A stretch of DNA of 64,000 bases from Peptacetobacter hiranonis (GTDB lineage Bacteria > Bacillota > Clostridia > Peptostreptococcales > Peptostreptococcaceae), in assembly GCF_008151785.1 (NCBI RefSeq), contig NZ_CP036523.1:2282019-2346018 (forward strand), given 5' to 3'. The notes beneath the pieces are model-generated. The model saw only the letters and a list, made by a program, of their open reading frames with translations, had not been told where the DNA came from and searched no databases. This document shows, one piece after another, positions 33,101 to 41,383 of this stretch (the stretch's first letter is position 1; each line of letters begins with the position of its first letter). A program made the translations under genes and the position numbers.

Positions 33101-33360
33101 AGTATACTGTCTGGTCTTTCTTTTTCTATTATTCTTTTTAATGTAGTAACTGTAAGTGGCTCTATATATATTTTGTCAGCCATTGCGTTGTCAGTCATTA
33201 TAGTCGCTGGATTTGAGTTAACTAGTATAACTTCCTTTCCATCTTCTTTTAAAGCCTGACAAGCCTGTGTTCCAGAATAATCAAATTCCGCTGCCTGTCC
33301 TATTACTATAGGTCCTGAACCTATTAAAAGTACTTTCTGTATGTCGTTATTTTTAGGCAT
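30154..33360 (-). CDS. carB: Carbamoyl-phosphate synthase large chain
   Basis: It makes carbamoyl phosphate from bicarbonate, ATP and the ammonia delivered by CarA, for pyrimidine and arginine synthesis. The 1068-aa length is typical. Two homologous ATP-grasp halves are visible, each beginning with a dinucleotide-like motif ([20 protein letters not shown] and [20 protein letters not shown]), the oligomerisation domain between them, and a C-terminal MGS-like allosteric domain ([18 protein letters not shown]). The start ATG overlaps the carA stop by one base (TAATG), so the two are translationally coupled. Confidence 0.97.
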   Translation of the reverse strand: [1068 protein letters not shown]

Positions 33361-34430
33361 TATATCTCAACTCCTTCCATTAAACTTATAAATCTATCAA
33401 ATAAATATGCTGTATCCTGTGGTCCACCACAAGCTTCTGGATGGAACTGTACTGAGAATACTGGCATATCTGTGTATTTTATTCCTTCGCAAGTACCGTC
33501 ATTTACATTTGTAAATAATAATTCTGCATTTTTAGGTAATTCATCATTGTCAACTGCATATCCATGATTCTGGCTTGATACGTATATTCTTCCTGTTGAA
33601 AGGTCTTTAACAGGCTGATTTCCACCTCTGTGTCCATATTTTAATTTAATAGTAGTTCCTCCCTGAGAAAGAGCTAATAACTGATGACCTAAACAAATTC
33701 CAAATGTAGGTATATTTGCCTTACATAGTTCTTTTAATTCTTCTATTATTTTTACATTGTCCTTTGGATCTCCAGGTCCATTAGATAGCATTATTCCGTC
33801 TGGATTTAATGCTTTTATTTCCTCAGCTGTTGTAGATGCAGGCACTGTTGTTACATTGCATCCTCTTTTTAATAATTCTCTTCTTATATTTCTCTTAGCA
33901 CCGAAATCCCATAATACTACGTTATACTTAGCATCTTCCACTTTATCAGTAAATGACTCTTTACAAGTAACTGCTTCAACCATATCAAAGTATTCTACAT
34001 CTATTTTTTCATTCTCTTTAACTGGTTCAGAAGTTATTTTTGCCTTCATAGTACCATGTTCTCTAAGTACTCTTGTAAGTTCTCTTGTATCTATACCGTA
34101 TACTCCTGGTATATCGTTCTTTTTAAGGTATTCATCAAGTGTACCTTCACATCTGTAGTTAGAAGGATGTTCACAGTACTCTCTAACTATATACGCTTTT
34201 ACAAAAGAACCTCTACTTTCGGCATCTTCTTCTATTATTCCGTAGTTTCCTATAAGTGGGAATGTCTGAACAACTATCTGCCCACAGTAACTTGGGTCTG
34301 TAAGTGTTTCAAAATATCCTGTCATTCCAGTAGTAAATACTATTTCGCCAGTTATTTCCTTTTCCCGTCCAAAAGATTTTCCTTCAAAAATCTTTCCATT
34401 TTCAAGAATTAAGTTGATTTTCTTTTCCAA
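33360..34430 (-). CDS. carA: Carbamoyl-phosphate synthase small chain
   Basis: The glutaminase subunit that feeds ammonia to CarB. I choose the TTG at 34430 (356 aa), which has AAGGAGG 8 bases upstream; an in-frame ATG at 34457 overlaps the end of purF and lacks a ribosome site. An N-terminal CPSase domain (LILENGKIFEGKSFG, TGMTGYFETLTDPSY) is followed by a class I glutaminase domain with the nucleophile in GICLGHQLLAL and the His-Glu pair in VQFHPEA. It is coupled to carB by a one-base overlap. Confidence 0.96.
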   Translation of the reverse strand: MEKKINLILENGKIFEGKSFGREKEITGEIVFTTGMTGYFETLTDPSYCGQIVVQTFPLIGNYGIIEEDAESRGSFVKAYIVREYCEHPSNYRCEGTLDEYLKKNDIPGVYGIDTRELTRVLREHGTMKAKITSEPVKENEKIDVEYFDMVEAVTCKESFTDKVEDAKYNVVLWDFGAKRNIRRELLKRGCNVTTVPASTTAEEIKALNPDGIMLSNGPGDPKDNVKIIEELKELCKANIPTFGICLGHQLLALSQGGTTIKLKYGHRGGNQPVKDLSTGRIYVSSQNHGYAVDNDELPKNAELLFTNVNDGTCEGIKYTDMPVFSVQFHPEACGGPQDTAYLFDRFISLMEGVEI

Positions 34431-34449
34431 AGTTAGTGCCTCCTTTTTT

Positions 34450-35853
34450 CTATTCAAACTGTGATTTGCTGTAGTTTTCTATTATAAGAGGGTAATTTCC
34501 ATCGAAGCATCCTGTACAGAAATCTCTGCAACATTTTCCACATGCTTTCTTTAACCCCTCTATGCTTATAAATCCTAGTGAATCAGCGCCTATGCTTTTT
34601 CTGATTTCTTCTAATTCCATTTTATTTGCTATTAGATTTTCTTCGCTATCTATGTCTGTTCCAAAGTTACAAGTGTGTCTGAACATAGGTGAAGATACAA
34701 GCATATGCACCTCTTTAGCACCTGCCCGTCTTACATTTTTGATTATCTTAGCACTTGTAGTTCCTCTTACTATAGAGTCGTCTATAAGTATTACTCTCTT
34801 GTCTTTTAAATTACTTGCAAGAGGATTTAATTTTAGTTTAACCGCTTTTTCTCTCTGCTCTTGTGTTGGGAATATGAAGCTTCTTCCAATGTATCTATTC
34901 TTTACAAATCCAAATTCAAAAGGCATATTGCTTTCTTTTGCATATCCAATGGCTGCCTCTATTCCACTATCTGGCACACCACATACAACATCTGCGTCTA
35001 TTTTGAATTCTTTTGCAAGTTCTCTTCCCATGTTTATTCTTGCATCGTATACATTTAATCCATCTATGTTTGAGTCTGTTCTGGCAAAGTATACATACTC
35101 AAATATACAAGAGCCCTTTTTTTCTCTATTTAATATCATTTTGCTATCTATAGAAAGGTCTTCGTTTATTACGACCATTTCTCCCGGTTCAATATCTCTA
35201 ATTAATTCATAGTTTATACTATCAAATGCACAGCTTTCAGATGCTACAGCTATACCACTTTCACCCTTACCTATACAAAGAGGTCTAAATCCCCATCCAT
35301 CTCTTATAGCTACTAACTTGTTTTGAGATGTCATTATAACAAGTGAAAATGCACCTTCTAGTTTTTCAACTGCTTTTTCAATAGCTTTTAATTCATCTTT
35401 TTCTGTAAGCATTTCAAATGCGATTAATTTCGCTATAGATTCACTATCATTAGTAGATCTAAATATACAACCTTCTTTTTCAAGACCTTTTCTTATTTCC
35501 ATTGAGTTGACAATATTCCCATTGTGAGCAACTGCAACCCTTCCCCTTAAATACTCCGCTAGTATTGGCTGAGTATTTGCCTTTGAGTTAGAGCCTGTTG
35601 TAGAGTATCTAACGTGTCCTATAGATACTTCAGCATCTCCTAAGTCGCTTATATCCTTTGGTGAGAATACCTCGCTTACTAATCCCTTGTTTTTAAATAA
35701 ATTTATTTTTTCTCCAACTAACGATGCTATTCCTGCACCTTCCTGACCTCTGTGCTGAAGTGCCATAAGTGCAGAATGAGTCATACTAGCTGAATCATTT
35801 TCTTTGGTTCTTATCCCAAAAACTCCACATTCTTCTCTTAACTTTTCTTCCAT
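34450..35853 (-). CDS. purF: Amidophosphoribosyltransferase
   Basis: First committed enzyme of purine synthesis: PRPP plus glutamine gives phosphoribosylamine. The 467-aa protein has a short propeptide ending before the nucleophile Cys in REECGVFGI, an Ntn glutaminase domain (ALQHRGQEGAGI, GHVRYSTTGSN, AHNGNIVN), and a phosphoribosyltransferase domain with the PRPP motif RVILIDDSIVRGTTSAK. The cysteines in RHTCNFGTDI and KACGKCCRDFCTGCFDG match the iron-sulfur form known from Bacillus. It lies directly upstream of carA, an uncommon pairing. Confidence 0.96.
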   Translation of the reverse strand: MEEKLREECGVFGIRTKENDSASMTHSALMALQHRGQEGAGIASLVGEKINLFKNKGLVSEVFSPKDISDLGDAEVSIGHVRYSTTGSNSKANTQPILAEYLRGRVAVAHNGNIVNSMEIRKGLEKEGCIFRSTNDSESIAKLIAFEMLTEKDELKAIEKAVEKLEGAFSLVIMTSQNKLVAIRDGWGFRPLCIGKGESGIAVASESCAFDSINYELIRDIEPGEMVVINEDLSIDSKMILNREKKGSCIFEYVYFARTDSNIDGLNVYDARINMGRELAKEFKIDADVVCGVPDSGIEAAIGYAKESNMPFEFGFVKNRYIGRSFIFPTQEQREKAVKLKLNPLASNLKDKRVILIDDSIVRGTTSAKIIKNVRRAGAKEVHMLVSSPMFRHTCNFGTDIDSEENLIANKMELEEIRKSIGADSLGFISIEGLKKACGKCCRDFCTGCFDGNYPLIIENYSKSQFE

Positions 35854-35984
35854 TCTTCTATTCCTCTTTTTTGATATAGTTTTTATTTACTTTATAGTTT
35901 TTCTTTTAAATAGGGATATGCCCTGTAAAAATTTACAAAACATATCCCATTATTCTCAAATTGTCTGCAACGATGCAAAAAATA

Positions 35985-37265
35985 CTAGTCTGGTACTACT
36001 ATGTATTCTTCTCTTTCAGCTCCAACTGAAACGTATTTTATCTTGCACCCAACAGCTTTTTCTATATATTTTATGTATTCTCTAGCTGCTTCTGGTAACT
36101 CTTCTAATTTTCTGCAACCAGATATATCTTCATGCCATCCATCTACATATTCATAAACTGGTTTAGCATTTTCTAATTTTTCCCCTATTGGGAATACATC
36201 TAATTCTTTTCCCTCAAAAGTATATCCTACACATACTGGTATTTTATCCATGTATGAAAGAACGTCTAATTTAGTAAGTGCTATTTCATCTGCACCCTGC
36301 ATTCTAACACCGTATTTAGATGCTAAAACGTCAAATCCACCAACTCTTCTTGGTCTACCTGTAGCTGCACCGTATTCGTTACCAGCTTTTCTTAAATGCT
36401 CTGCTTCATCTCCAAATAATTCAGCTGTGAAAGGTCCTTCACCTACACAAGTAGAGTAAGCTTTCATTATACCTACAGTAAGGTCTAATTTTCTATTTGG
36501 CACACCAGCCCCTATTGGTGCATAAGAAGCTATAGTTGATGATGAAGATGTAAATGGATATATACCAAAATCTATATCTCTTAAAGCACCTAACTGTGCT
36601 TCAAACATTACATTTTTACCATTTACAGCCGCTTTATCTATGAAAAGACCTGTATCACATATATAATCTTTTAATTCATATCCGTACTCTTTTATCCATG
36701 CAAACATTTCTTCTGCATCTAATTTTTCAGATTCGTAACCTTTTTCTATCATAAGGTTTTTCCATTCAACTATATTTGCTATTTTAGCTTTTAAGCTTTC
36801 TTCACTATCAAGAAGATCTCCCATTCTTATACCTTTTTTCATGTATTTATCTCCGTATACTGGAGCTATACCTCTTCTTGTTGAACCGTACTTAGCGTCT
36901 TTTAATCTTTCTTCTTCTAAGCAGTCCTGCTGAACGTGATATGGCATACATATTATAGCTCTATCACTTATTTTTAAGTTTGCTGGAGTTATTTTTATTC
37001 CAGCTTCTCTTAATCTTCCCATTTCTCCATGAAGATGTTTTAAATCTATTACTACACCGTTCCCCATAACATTTACAACATCTTCTCTTAATATTCCTGA
37101 TGGAAGTAGATTAAGAACGAATTTTCCTTTTTCATTTATTACTGTATGTCCCGCATTGTTTCCACCCTGGTATCTTACAACAACGTCGTAATCTTCTGAA
37201 AGAAGGTCTACCATTCTTCCTTTTCCTTCGTCTCCCCAGTTTATTCCTGTTATAGCTGTTAACAT
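35985..37265 (-). CDS. purA: Adenylosuccinate synthetase
   Basis: It converts IMP to adenylosuccinate with GTP and aspartate. The 426-aa protein shows the GTP-binding start TGINWGDEGKGRMVDLLSED, the catalytic His and NNAGHTV motif, GSTRRGIAPVYGDK, and the late signature TGRPRRVGGFD. It is the first gene of the minus-strand pur/car cluster, behind a leader with a terminator-type hairpin. An AAAGGATAGG ribosome site is present. Together with purB it completes the AMP branch. Confidence 0.96.
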   Translation of the reverse strand: MLTAITGINWGDEGKGRMVDLLSEDYDVVVRYQGGNNAGHTVINEKGKFVLNLLPSGILREDVVNVMGNGVVIDLKHLHGEMGRLREAGIKITPANLKISDRAIICMPYHVQQDCLEEERLKDAKYGSTRRGIAPVYGDKYMKKGIRMGDLLDSEESLKAKIANIVEWKNLMIEKGYESEKLDAEEMFAWIKEYGYELKDYICDTGLFIDKAAVNGKNVMFEAQLGALRDIDFGIYPFTSSSSTIASYAPIGAGVPNRKLDLTVGIMKAYSTCVGEGPFTAELFGDEAEHLRKAGNEYGAATGRPRRVGGFDVLASKYGVRMQGADEIALTKLDVLSYMDKIPVCVGYTFEGKELDVFPIGEKLENAKPVYEYVDGWHEDISGCRKLEELPEAAREYIKYIEKAVGCKIKYVSVGAEREEYIVVPD

Positions 37266-37392
37266 ATATTACCTATCCTTTCTACCGCCCTACTGCGATA
37301 ATGACAATATTGAAAGTACTCAATAGTACTTTACTACCCATTTTTTTCTTAGTTCAAAATGTGGTTTAGATGAACTTTCTATTTTTCGCCCC
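37266..37392 (-). other. Distal part of the purA leader
   Basis: No reading frame with a ribosome site. Two further hairpins can form on the transcript: GTTCA/TGAAC around 37345-37375 and AAAGTACT/AGTACTTT around 37312-37332. No motif of a known purine, ZTP, PRPP, THF or T-box riboswitch is recognised. Confidence 0.4.
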
Positions 37393-37472
37393 AAAAAAGG
37401 TGTTTACCAAAAGAAGGGTATAAAAATTCCCAAATGAATTTAAAAAATTACCCTTTTCCCCTGATAAACACC
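37393..37472 (-). terminator. Terminator-type hairpin in the purA leader (possible attenuator)
   Basis: On the minus strand GGTGTTTATCA and TGGTAAACACC form an 11-bp outer stem with one G-U. AAGGGTA/TACCCTT forms an inner stem, and six T follow directly (plus-strand A run 37393-37398). It lies 127 bp before purA and downstream of a putative promoter, so it would abort transcription unless overridden. Confidence 0.7.
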
Positions 37473-37492
37473 CTCATGTTCAAATCTAGGTT

Positions 37493-37523
37493 ATTATATC
37501 ATTCTATCAACTAATATGTCAAT
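37493..37523 (-). promoter_or_regulatory. Putative purA promoter
   Basis: Minus-strand TTGACA (37523-37518) and TATAAT (37498-37493) are perfect hexamers, but the spacer is 19 bases, longer than ideal, which would make a weak or activator-dependent promoter. Confidence 0.5.
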
Positions 37524-37637
37524 CGAGGAAAACATTATACAAAAATATTTTTGAAATTTTATCATAAATATTCGTTATATAACGAAATATATTTAATATT
37601 TTTGTAAAATAAAACGTATTTATTTCTTTTAAGCCAC

Positions 37638-37670
37638 AAAAAAACTGCAAGGTATATAATAACCTTGCAG
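37638..37670 (-). terminator. Rho-independent terminator
   Basis: Minus-strand stem CTGCAAGGT / ACCTTGCAG (arms 37662-37670 and 37645-37653) followed by seven T. It ends the gene at 37689 and separates it from the purA leader. Confidence 0.92.
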
Positions 37671-37688
37671 TCAATTCCATTTTATTAA

Positions 37689-38180
37689 CTAACTATAGAA
37701 TTTTGAAGCTCCTGAAAGCCGTCTTCTTCCAACTATTTTAACTATACTATCTAGTTTCTGTATTTCAATTCTTTTAAATGCTACTAAAAGTATAAATTTA
37801 AAATCATCAAAATCCTGACCTATACTGTATATTTCAAAATGACATCTTACATCGTCGAATCCATATTTTTCCTGTAAATCCTCTTCAAATTCGTCTGTAA
37901 ATCCTTTTATATAATCTCTTATATCTTCAAAGAACATATCAAAATATCCTTCTTCTAACCCTTCTGTAAGAGAACTAACTATTGGATCTGTATCATATTT
38001 GCTAGCTAAAAATAAATCTTTTGTAAGCTGGCAATCAAATACTAATATATCTTTTTCTTTTATAGTATCAGATATATCCTGACATTTTTCTATATCGTCA
38101 CTCATCAAAAGTAAGTCTTTTATATCTCTACTCTTGACCTGTATCTTTCCATTGTCATTCATTAGCTTTAAAGAAACCAT
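37689..38180 (-). CDS. Hypothetical protein, 163 aa
   Basis: A soluble acidic protein without signal or membrane segment. Stretches such as LKLMNDNGKIQVKSRDIKDL, FFEDIRDYIKGFTDEFEEDL and FKFILLVAFKRIEIQKLDSI suggest an alpha/beta fold. No family is recognised. GGGGGT precedes the ATG. The gene ends a minus-strand series (42127 to 37689) of mostly nucleotide or phosphate-related enzymes. Confidence 0.72.
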   Translation of the reverse strand: MVSLKLMNDNGKIQVKSRDIKDLLLMSDDIEKCQDISDTIKEKDILVFDCQLTKDLFLASKYDTDPIVSSLTEGLEEGYFDMFFEDIRDYIKGFTDEFEEDLQEKYGFDDVRCHFEIYSIGQDFDDFKFILLVAFKRIEIQKLDSIVKIVGRRRLSGASKFYS

Positions 38181-38194
38181 TTTTTCTACCCCCT

Positions 38195-38761
38195 TTATTT
38201 TAGCTTATTGGAGATGAATTCATCAATCTCTTTCCAATTTCTTACCCTAGTTATATTATCACATTCTACATCTTTATTGTAGTTTGTGTCAATCAAAAGA
38301 ACACCAATTCCATTTTTTGCTATATCCATAGCATTGTTTGGATCGTCTTCAATAAAAATATTGCATCCCAATTCAAGTGCTTTTCCACTTTTCTTGACTG
38401 GCCCCAATAAATATATATTGTCTGCATTTATTCCGTACTTATCAAACCATTTTTCAGTGATTTCTTTTAAGCACTCTCTTCTAGCAGTTACAAAGTATAC
38501 ATTTATATCATCAGATTGCTCGAGCTTTTTTATTACATCTACTGCAAACTCTGCTGGCTCTGCAGCTTCATACGTATAGCTGTAATTATTGTCGAAATTT
38601 ATATAAAAATCTCCTTCAACAGTTCCATAAAGCTGCTCCCAATCAAGTGTAGTATATTGCTCTTTTGTTATGTTTTTTCCAAAAATCTCATTTAAAAACG
38701 GTATAAATCCATAAGGATCTGTTACCGTTCCATCTATATCTATACCTATATTTATACCCAT
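38195..38761 (-). CDS. HAD-superfamily 5'(3')-deoxyribonucleotidase-like protein
   Basis: A NT5C-type HAD phosphatase of 188 aa. The nucleophile motif is near the N-terminus, NIGIDIDGTVTDPYGF. Motif II lies in VYFVTARRE, and the acid motif is FIEDDPNNAMDIAKNG. Members dephosphorylate deoxynucleotides or related small phosphates. The substrate cannot be fixed from sequence. No good ribosome site is seen close to the ATG (AAAGGA is 19 bases away), so translation may be weak or the start slightly different. Confidence 0.85.
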   Translation of the reverse strand: MGINIGIDIDGTVTDPYGFIPFLNEIFGKNITKEQYTTLDWEQLYGTVEGDFYINFDNNYSYTYEAAEPAEFAVDVIKKLEQSDDINVYFVTARRECLKEITEKWFDKYGINADNIYLLGPVKKSGKALELGCNIFIEDDPNNAMDIAKNGIGVLLIDTNYNKDVECDNITRVRNWKEIDEFISNKLK

Positions 38762-38795
38762 TTTAAATCTAATTCACTCTTTCCTTTAAATTCAA

Positions 38796-39488
38796 TTAAT
38801 CCATAACCTTGATAGGCATAAAATCAATATAATCTGCAGATACTAGATTGTATTCTATACCATTTCTAATACCTTTTAGACCTGTTTTAAACGACTCTTC
38901 TCCATGAAGATGTCCGTAATAAACTCTCTCCACTCCATATTTTTCGTATAAATCTGTAAAAACAGAATCCTCTAAAGAGTCGTTAGTCGGCGGATAATGT
39001 GTAATTACTATTATTTTTTCATATCCAGCCTTTTTAGCCTCTTTAAGCGAAATTTCTATTCTTATCGCTTCTCTATCGTAAATTTTCTTGTCTTCTTCAG
39101 TAAATTTAAACTCATTTGGACAAATCCAACCTCTTCCACCACAGATTGCATAATCTTTATATGTAAAGAATCCTGTCTGAATAAACTTCATATCGTCGTA
39201 CATTTTATTCAACTTGGTAGCTGTAGTCCACCAATAATCGTGATTCCCCTTAATAAAGAACTTCTGTCCTGGAAGATTGTGTATCATATCAAAGTCAGAC
39301 TGTGCATCTTTCATCTTAGTCCCCCACGATACATCACCCAAAACTAAAACAACATCGTCTTCTTTGACTGTAGTTTCCCAATTATTTTTGATTTTTTCGT
39401 CGTGATTTTTCCACTTATCACCAAAAATATCCATAGGTTTATCTACAGAAGAAGATAGGTGTAAATCTCCTATTGCATATAAGCTCAT
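38796..39488 (-). CDS. Metallophosphoesterase (230 aa)
   Basis: Calcineurin-like fold with all metal motifs: AIGDLHLSSSVDK, VLVLGDVSWG, FIKGNHDYWW, VITHYPPTND and YYGHLHGE. The short N-terminus before DLH and the final DFMPIKVMD match a widespread clostridial family annotated simply as metallophosphoesterase. It is cytoplasmic. Its start lies 5 bp after the stop of the alarmone synthetase gene at 39494, so the two are co-transcribed. Confidence 0.9.
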   Translation of the reverse strand: MSLYAIGDLHLSSSVDKPMDIFGDKWKNHDEKIKNNWETTVKEDDVVLVLGDVSWGTKMKDAQSDFDMIHNLPGQKFFIKGNHDYWWTTATKLNKMYDDMKFIQTGFFTYKDYAICGGRGWICPNEFKFTEEDKKIYDREAIRIEISLKEAKKAGYEKIIVITHYPPTNDSLEDSVFTDLYEKYGVERVYYGHLHGEESFKTGLKGIRNGIEYNLVSADYIDFMPIKVMD

Positions 39489-39493
39489 ATTAT

Positions 39494-40297
39494 TTATTCC
39501 TTCATTTTATGATTTTTTATTTCTTCTATTTTGCTACCTATTTCATCTTTAAGCTGTAGTATCTCTTTTACGTCTTCCATAGAATTCTGGATCATATCCA
39601 ATCTTCTCTGATACTGTATAGCGTTGTTTGTATATCCTAATTCTCTGACTTCCTGAATTCTATCAAGTACATCCTTAACAGCTAATTCTCTCATCCGATA
39701 CATAGACTGAGCATTCATAATATCCTCTCTTATCTCACCCATTTCTTGGTCTAATAAGAAAGCTGCATCTGCTGCTCTTCTAAGTCTTACCGCTAATGTA
39801 TCTGGTATATAGTGCTCGTATTTATATTTTAGTGAATGCTCTATAGTAGCCCAGAAGTTCATCGCAAGTGTTCTTATCTGTATCTCACATGTTACTTCTT
39901 TTGAGCCATCTACAGTGTTTATAGGATAGCTTATAATAACATGGTAGCTTCTATAACCACTTTCCTTGTAGTTTTTTATGTAGTCTTTTTCATTTATGAT
40001 AGTCATATCAGTTCTGTTTCTGATAAGATCAACTATTGTGTATATATCTTCAACAAACTGACACATTATTCTTATACCAGCTATATCTTCAATCTCAGCT
40101 TCTATATCTGTAGCATTTAATTTTTTAGCTTTTGCAACTATAGATGCTATTTTTTTAGTTCTACCTGTTACAAATTCTATCGGAGAATAATCTCCTCTTT
40201 CTAAAAATTCTTTTCTTATATTTTTGAATTTTACCTTTAGTTCTTCTACTGCATTGTTGTAGGGAGCTAGTATGGCTTTCCAATCTTCATACTGCAT
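39494..40297 (-). CDS. Small alarmone synthetase, GTP pyrophosphokinase family
   Basis: RelQ/YjbM-type protein (267 aa) with a single synthetase domain and no HD hydrolase or TGS/ACT regions. Motifs: FVTGRTKKIASIVAKAKK for ATP binding, EIEDIAGIRIMCQFVEDIY, YKESGYRSYHVII and CEIQIRTLAMNFWATIEHSL with the catalytic Glu of EIQIRT. A C-terminal helical region (VLDRIQEVRELGYTNNAI) drives tetramer formation in RelQ. It makes (p)ppGpp under stress. AGGAGGGA precedes the ATG. Confidence 0.93.
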   Translation of the reverse strand: MQYEDWKAILAPYNNAVEELKVKFKNIRKEFLERGDYSPIEFVTGRTKKIASIVAKAKKLNATDIEAEIEDIAGIRIMCQFVEDIYTIVDLIRNRTDMTIINEKDYIKNYKESGYRSYHVIISYPINTVDGSKEVTCEIQIRTLAMNFWATIEHSLKYKYEHYIPDTLAVRLRRAADAAFLLDQEMGEIREDIMNAQSMYRMRELAVKDVLDRIQEVRELGYTNNAIQYQRRLDMIQNSMEDVKEILQLKDEIGSKIEEIKNHKMKE

Positions 40298-40391
40298 AAT
40301 TATCCCTCCTCTTTTATTCTTTTTTTAAAAAAGTTTTTAAAAATTTACCATTGTATATTTTATCATATTTTAGGATAATTTGTTCTAAAAT

Positions 40392-41336
40392 CTAATTTTC
40401 TTTTAAAAAATATAATAATTCTCCGTCCTCTATTTTGTAATCTATATCTCCATTATCTAATAGATACGCCACTAGAGATACAAGTGCTGATTTAAAGAAA
40501 TGATACTCCTTGTAATTACACTTCAAATCATTGTCTATTATTATATGCTTTAAAAGCTTATCGTATCCAAGCTCTTCTTTAGATAGAATTTCTTTTACTT
40601 GATTTATATACTTTATAACAGCCGCTCTATTTTTTTCTATAAGAGCTTTAGACTCTTCTCTCGTTATAATTTCTCTAGAGTGTCCTAATACTATCTTGTC
40701 GTATTCCATTGATTCAAGTTTATCTAATGATTTTAACTGTTTTGTAACGTCAAATGTAAATAGAAAGTCAAATTTATCTAGCATTTCCTCTCCAACAAGT
40801 AAATCCCCTATGAAAAATACTCCATCTGGTGTTAAAAATCCCATACTTCCCTCAGTATGACCTTTTAAGTCAACTACTCTTATCTCGTTTTCACTAAGAG
40901 TTCTTTCATCATCCTCTATACACTCACCTGTATTTAGGTCAAATATTCCCTCTGTTATTACCTTATCTACAGTAGTTATATCTCTTTCCTTCATCTTAGA
41001 TGCGTTAATCATTATCTCACAGCTATTTCCACCTACTATATATGTAGGGAAAAGTATTGGATTTTCTATGTAAAGACTTCCATAAGCTGATGATACGTTG
41101 ATTACAGATGGTTTTTGCTCTTTAATTTGCCCACATCCACCATAATGGTCATCATGCTCATGTGTGTTTAGTATATATTTCAATTCAAAACCTGCATCCT
41201 CTATCTTTTTTAGTATCCTTTTGGGTCTAGCACCAGCAAGTCCTGGATCTATTATTGCAGCATTATTTCCATATGTATATACACCAGTATTTGTCCCACC
41301 TTTTATAAAGTATGTATTTTTTGCTATATTTTTCAT
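40392..41336 (-). CDS. MBL-fold metallo-hydrolase (314 aa)
   Basis: A metallo-beta-lactamase-fold protein with the zinc motif NTHEHDDHYGG, later GHTEGSMGF, GDLLVGEE and VLGHSREI. I choose the ATG at 41336, where GAGTGG is a few bases upstream; the open frame starts at a GTG 3 codons earlier. A C-terminal helical extension (about 230-314) follows the hydrolase domain, as in several clostridial members. It is probably cytoplasmic; substrate unknown. It is co-directional with the Cys-cluster gene upstream. Confidence 0.88.
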   Translation of the reverse strand: MKNIAKNTYFIKGGTNTGVYTYGNNAAIIDPGLAGARPKRILKKIEDAGFELKYILNTHEHDDHYGGCGQIKEQKPSVINVSSAYGSLYIENPILFPTYIVGGNSCEIMINASKMKERDITTVDKVITEGIFDLNTGECIEDDERTLSENEIRVVDLKGHTEGSMGFLTPDGVFFIGDLLVGEEMLDKFDFLFTFDVTKQLKSLDKLESMEYDKIVLGHSREIITREESKALIEKNRAAVIKYINQVKEILSKEELGYDKLLKHIIIDNDLKCNYKEYHFFKSALVSLVAYLLDNGDIDYKIEDGELLYFLKEN

Positions 41337-41383
41337 TTCTACCACTCTTCTCTATTTTCTTAATTTTAGTATCTAAACTAATA

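Noticed and set aside
37442-37471. Nine-residue frame (MRVFIRGKG) in the purA leader
   Set aside because: No ribosome site and no informative codon run.
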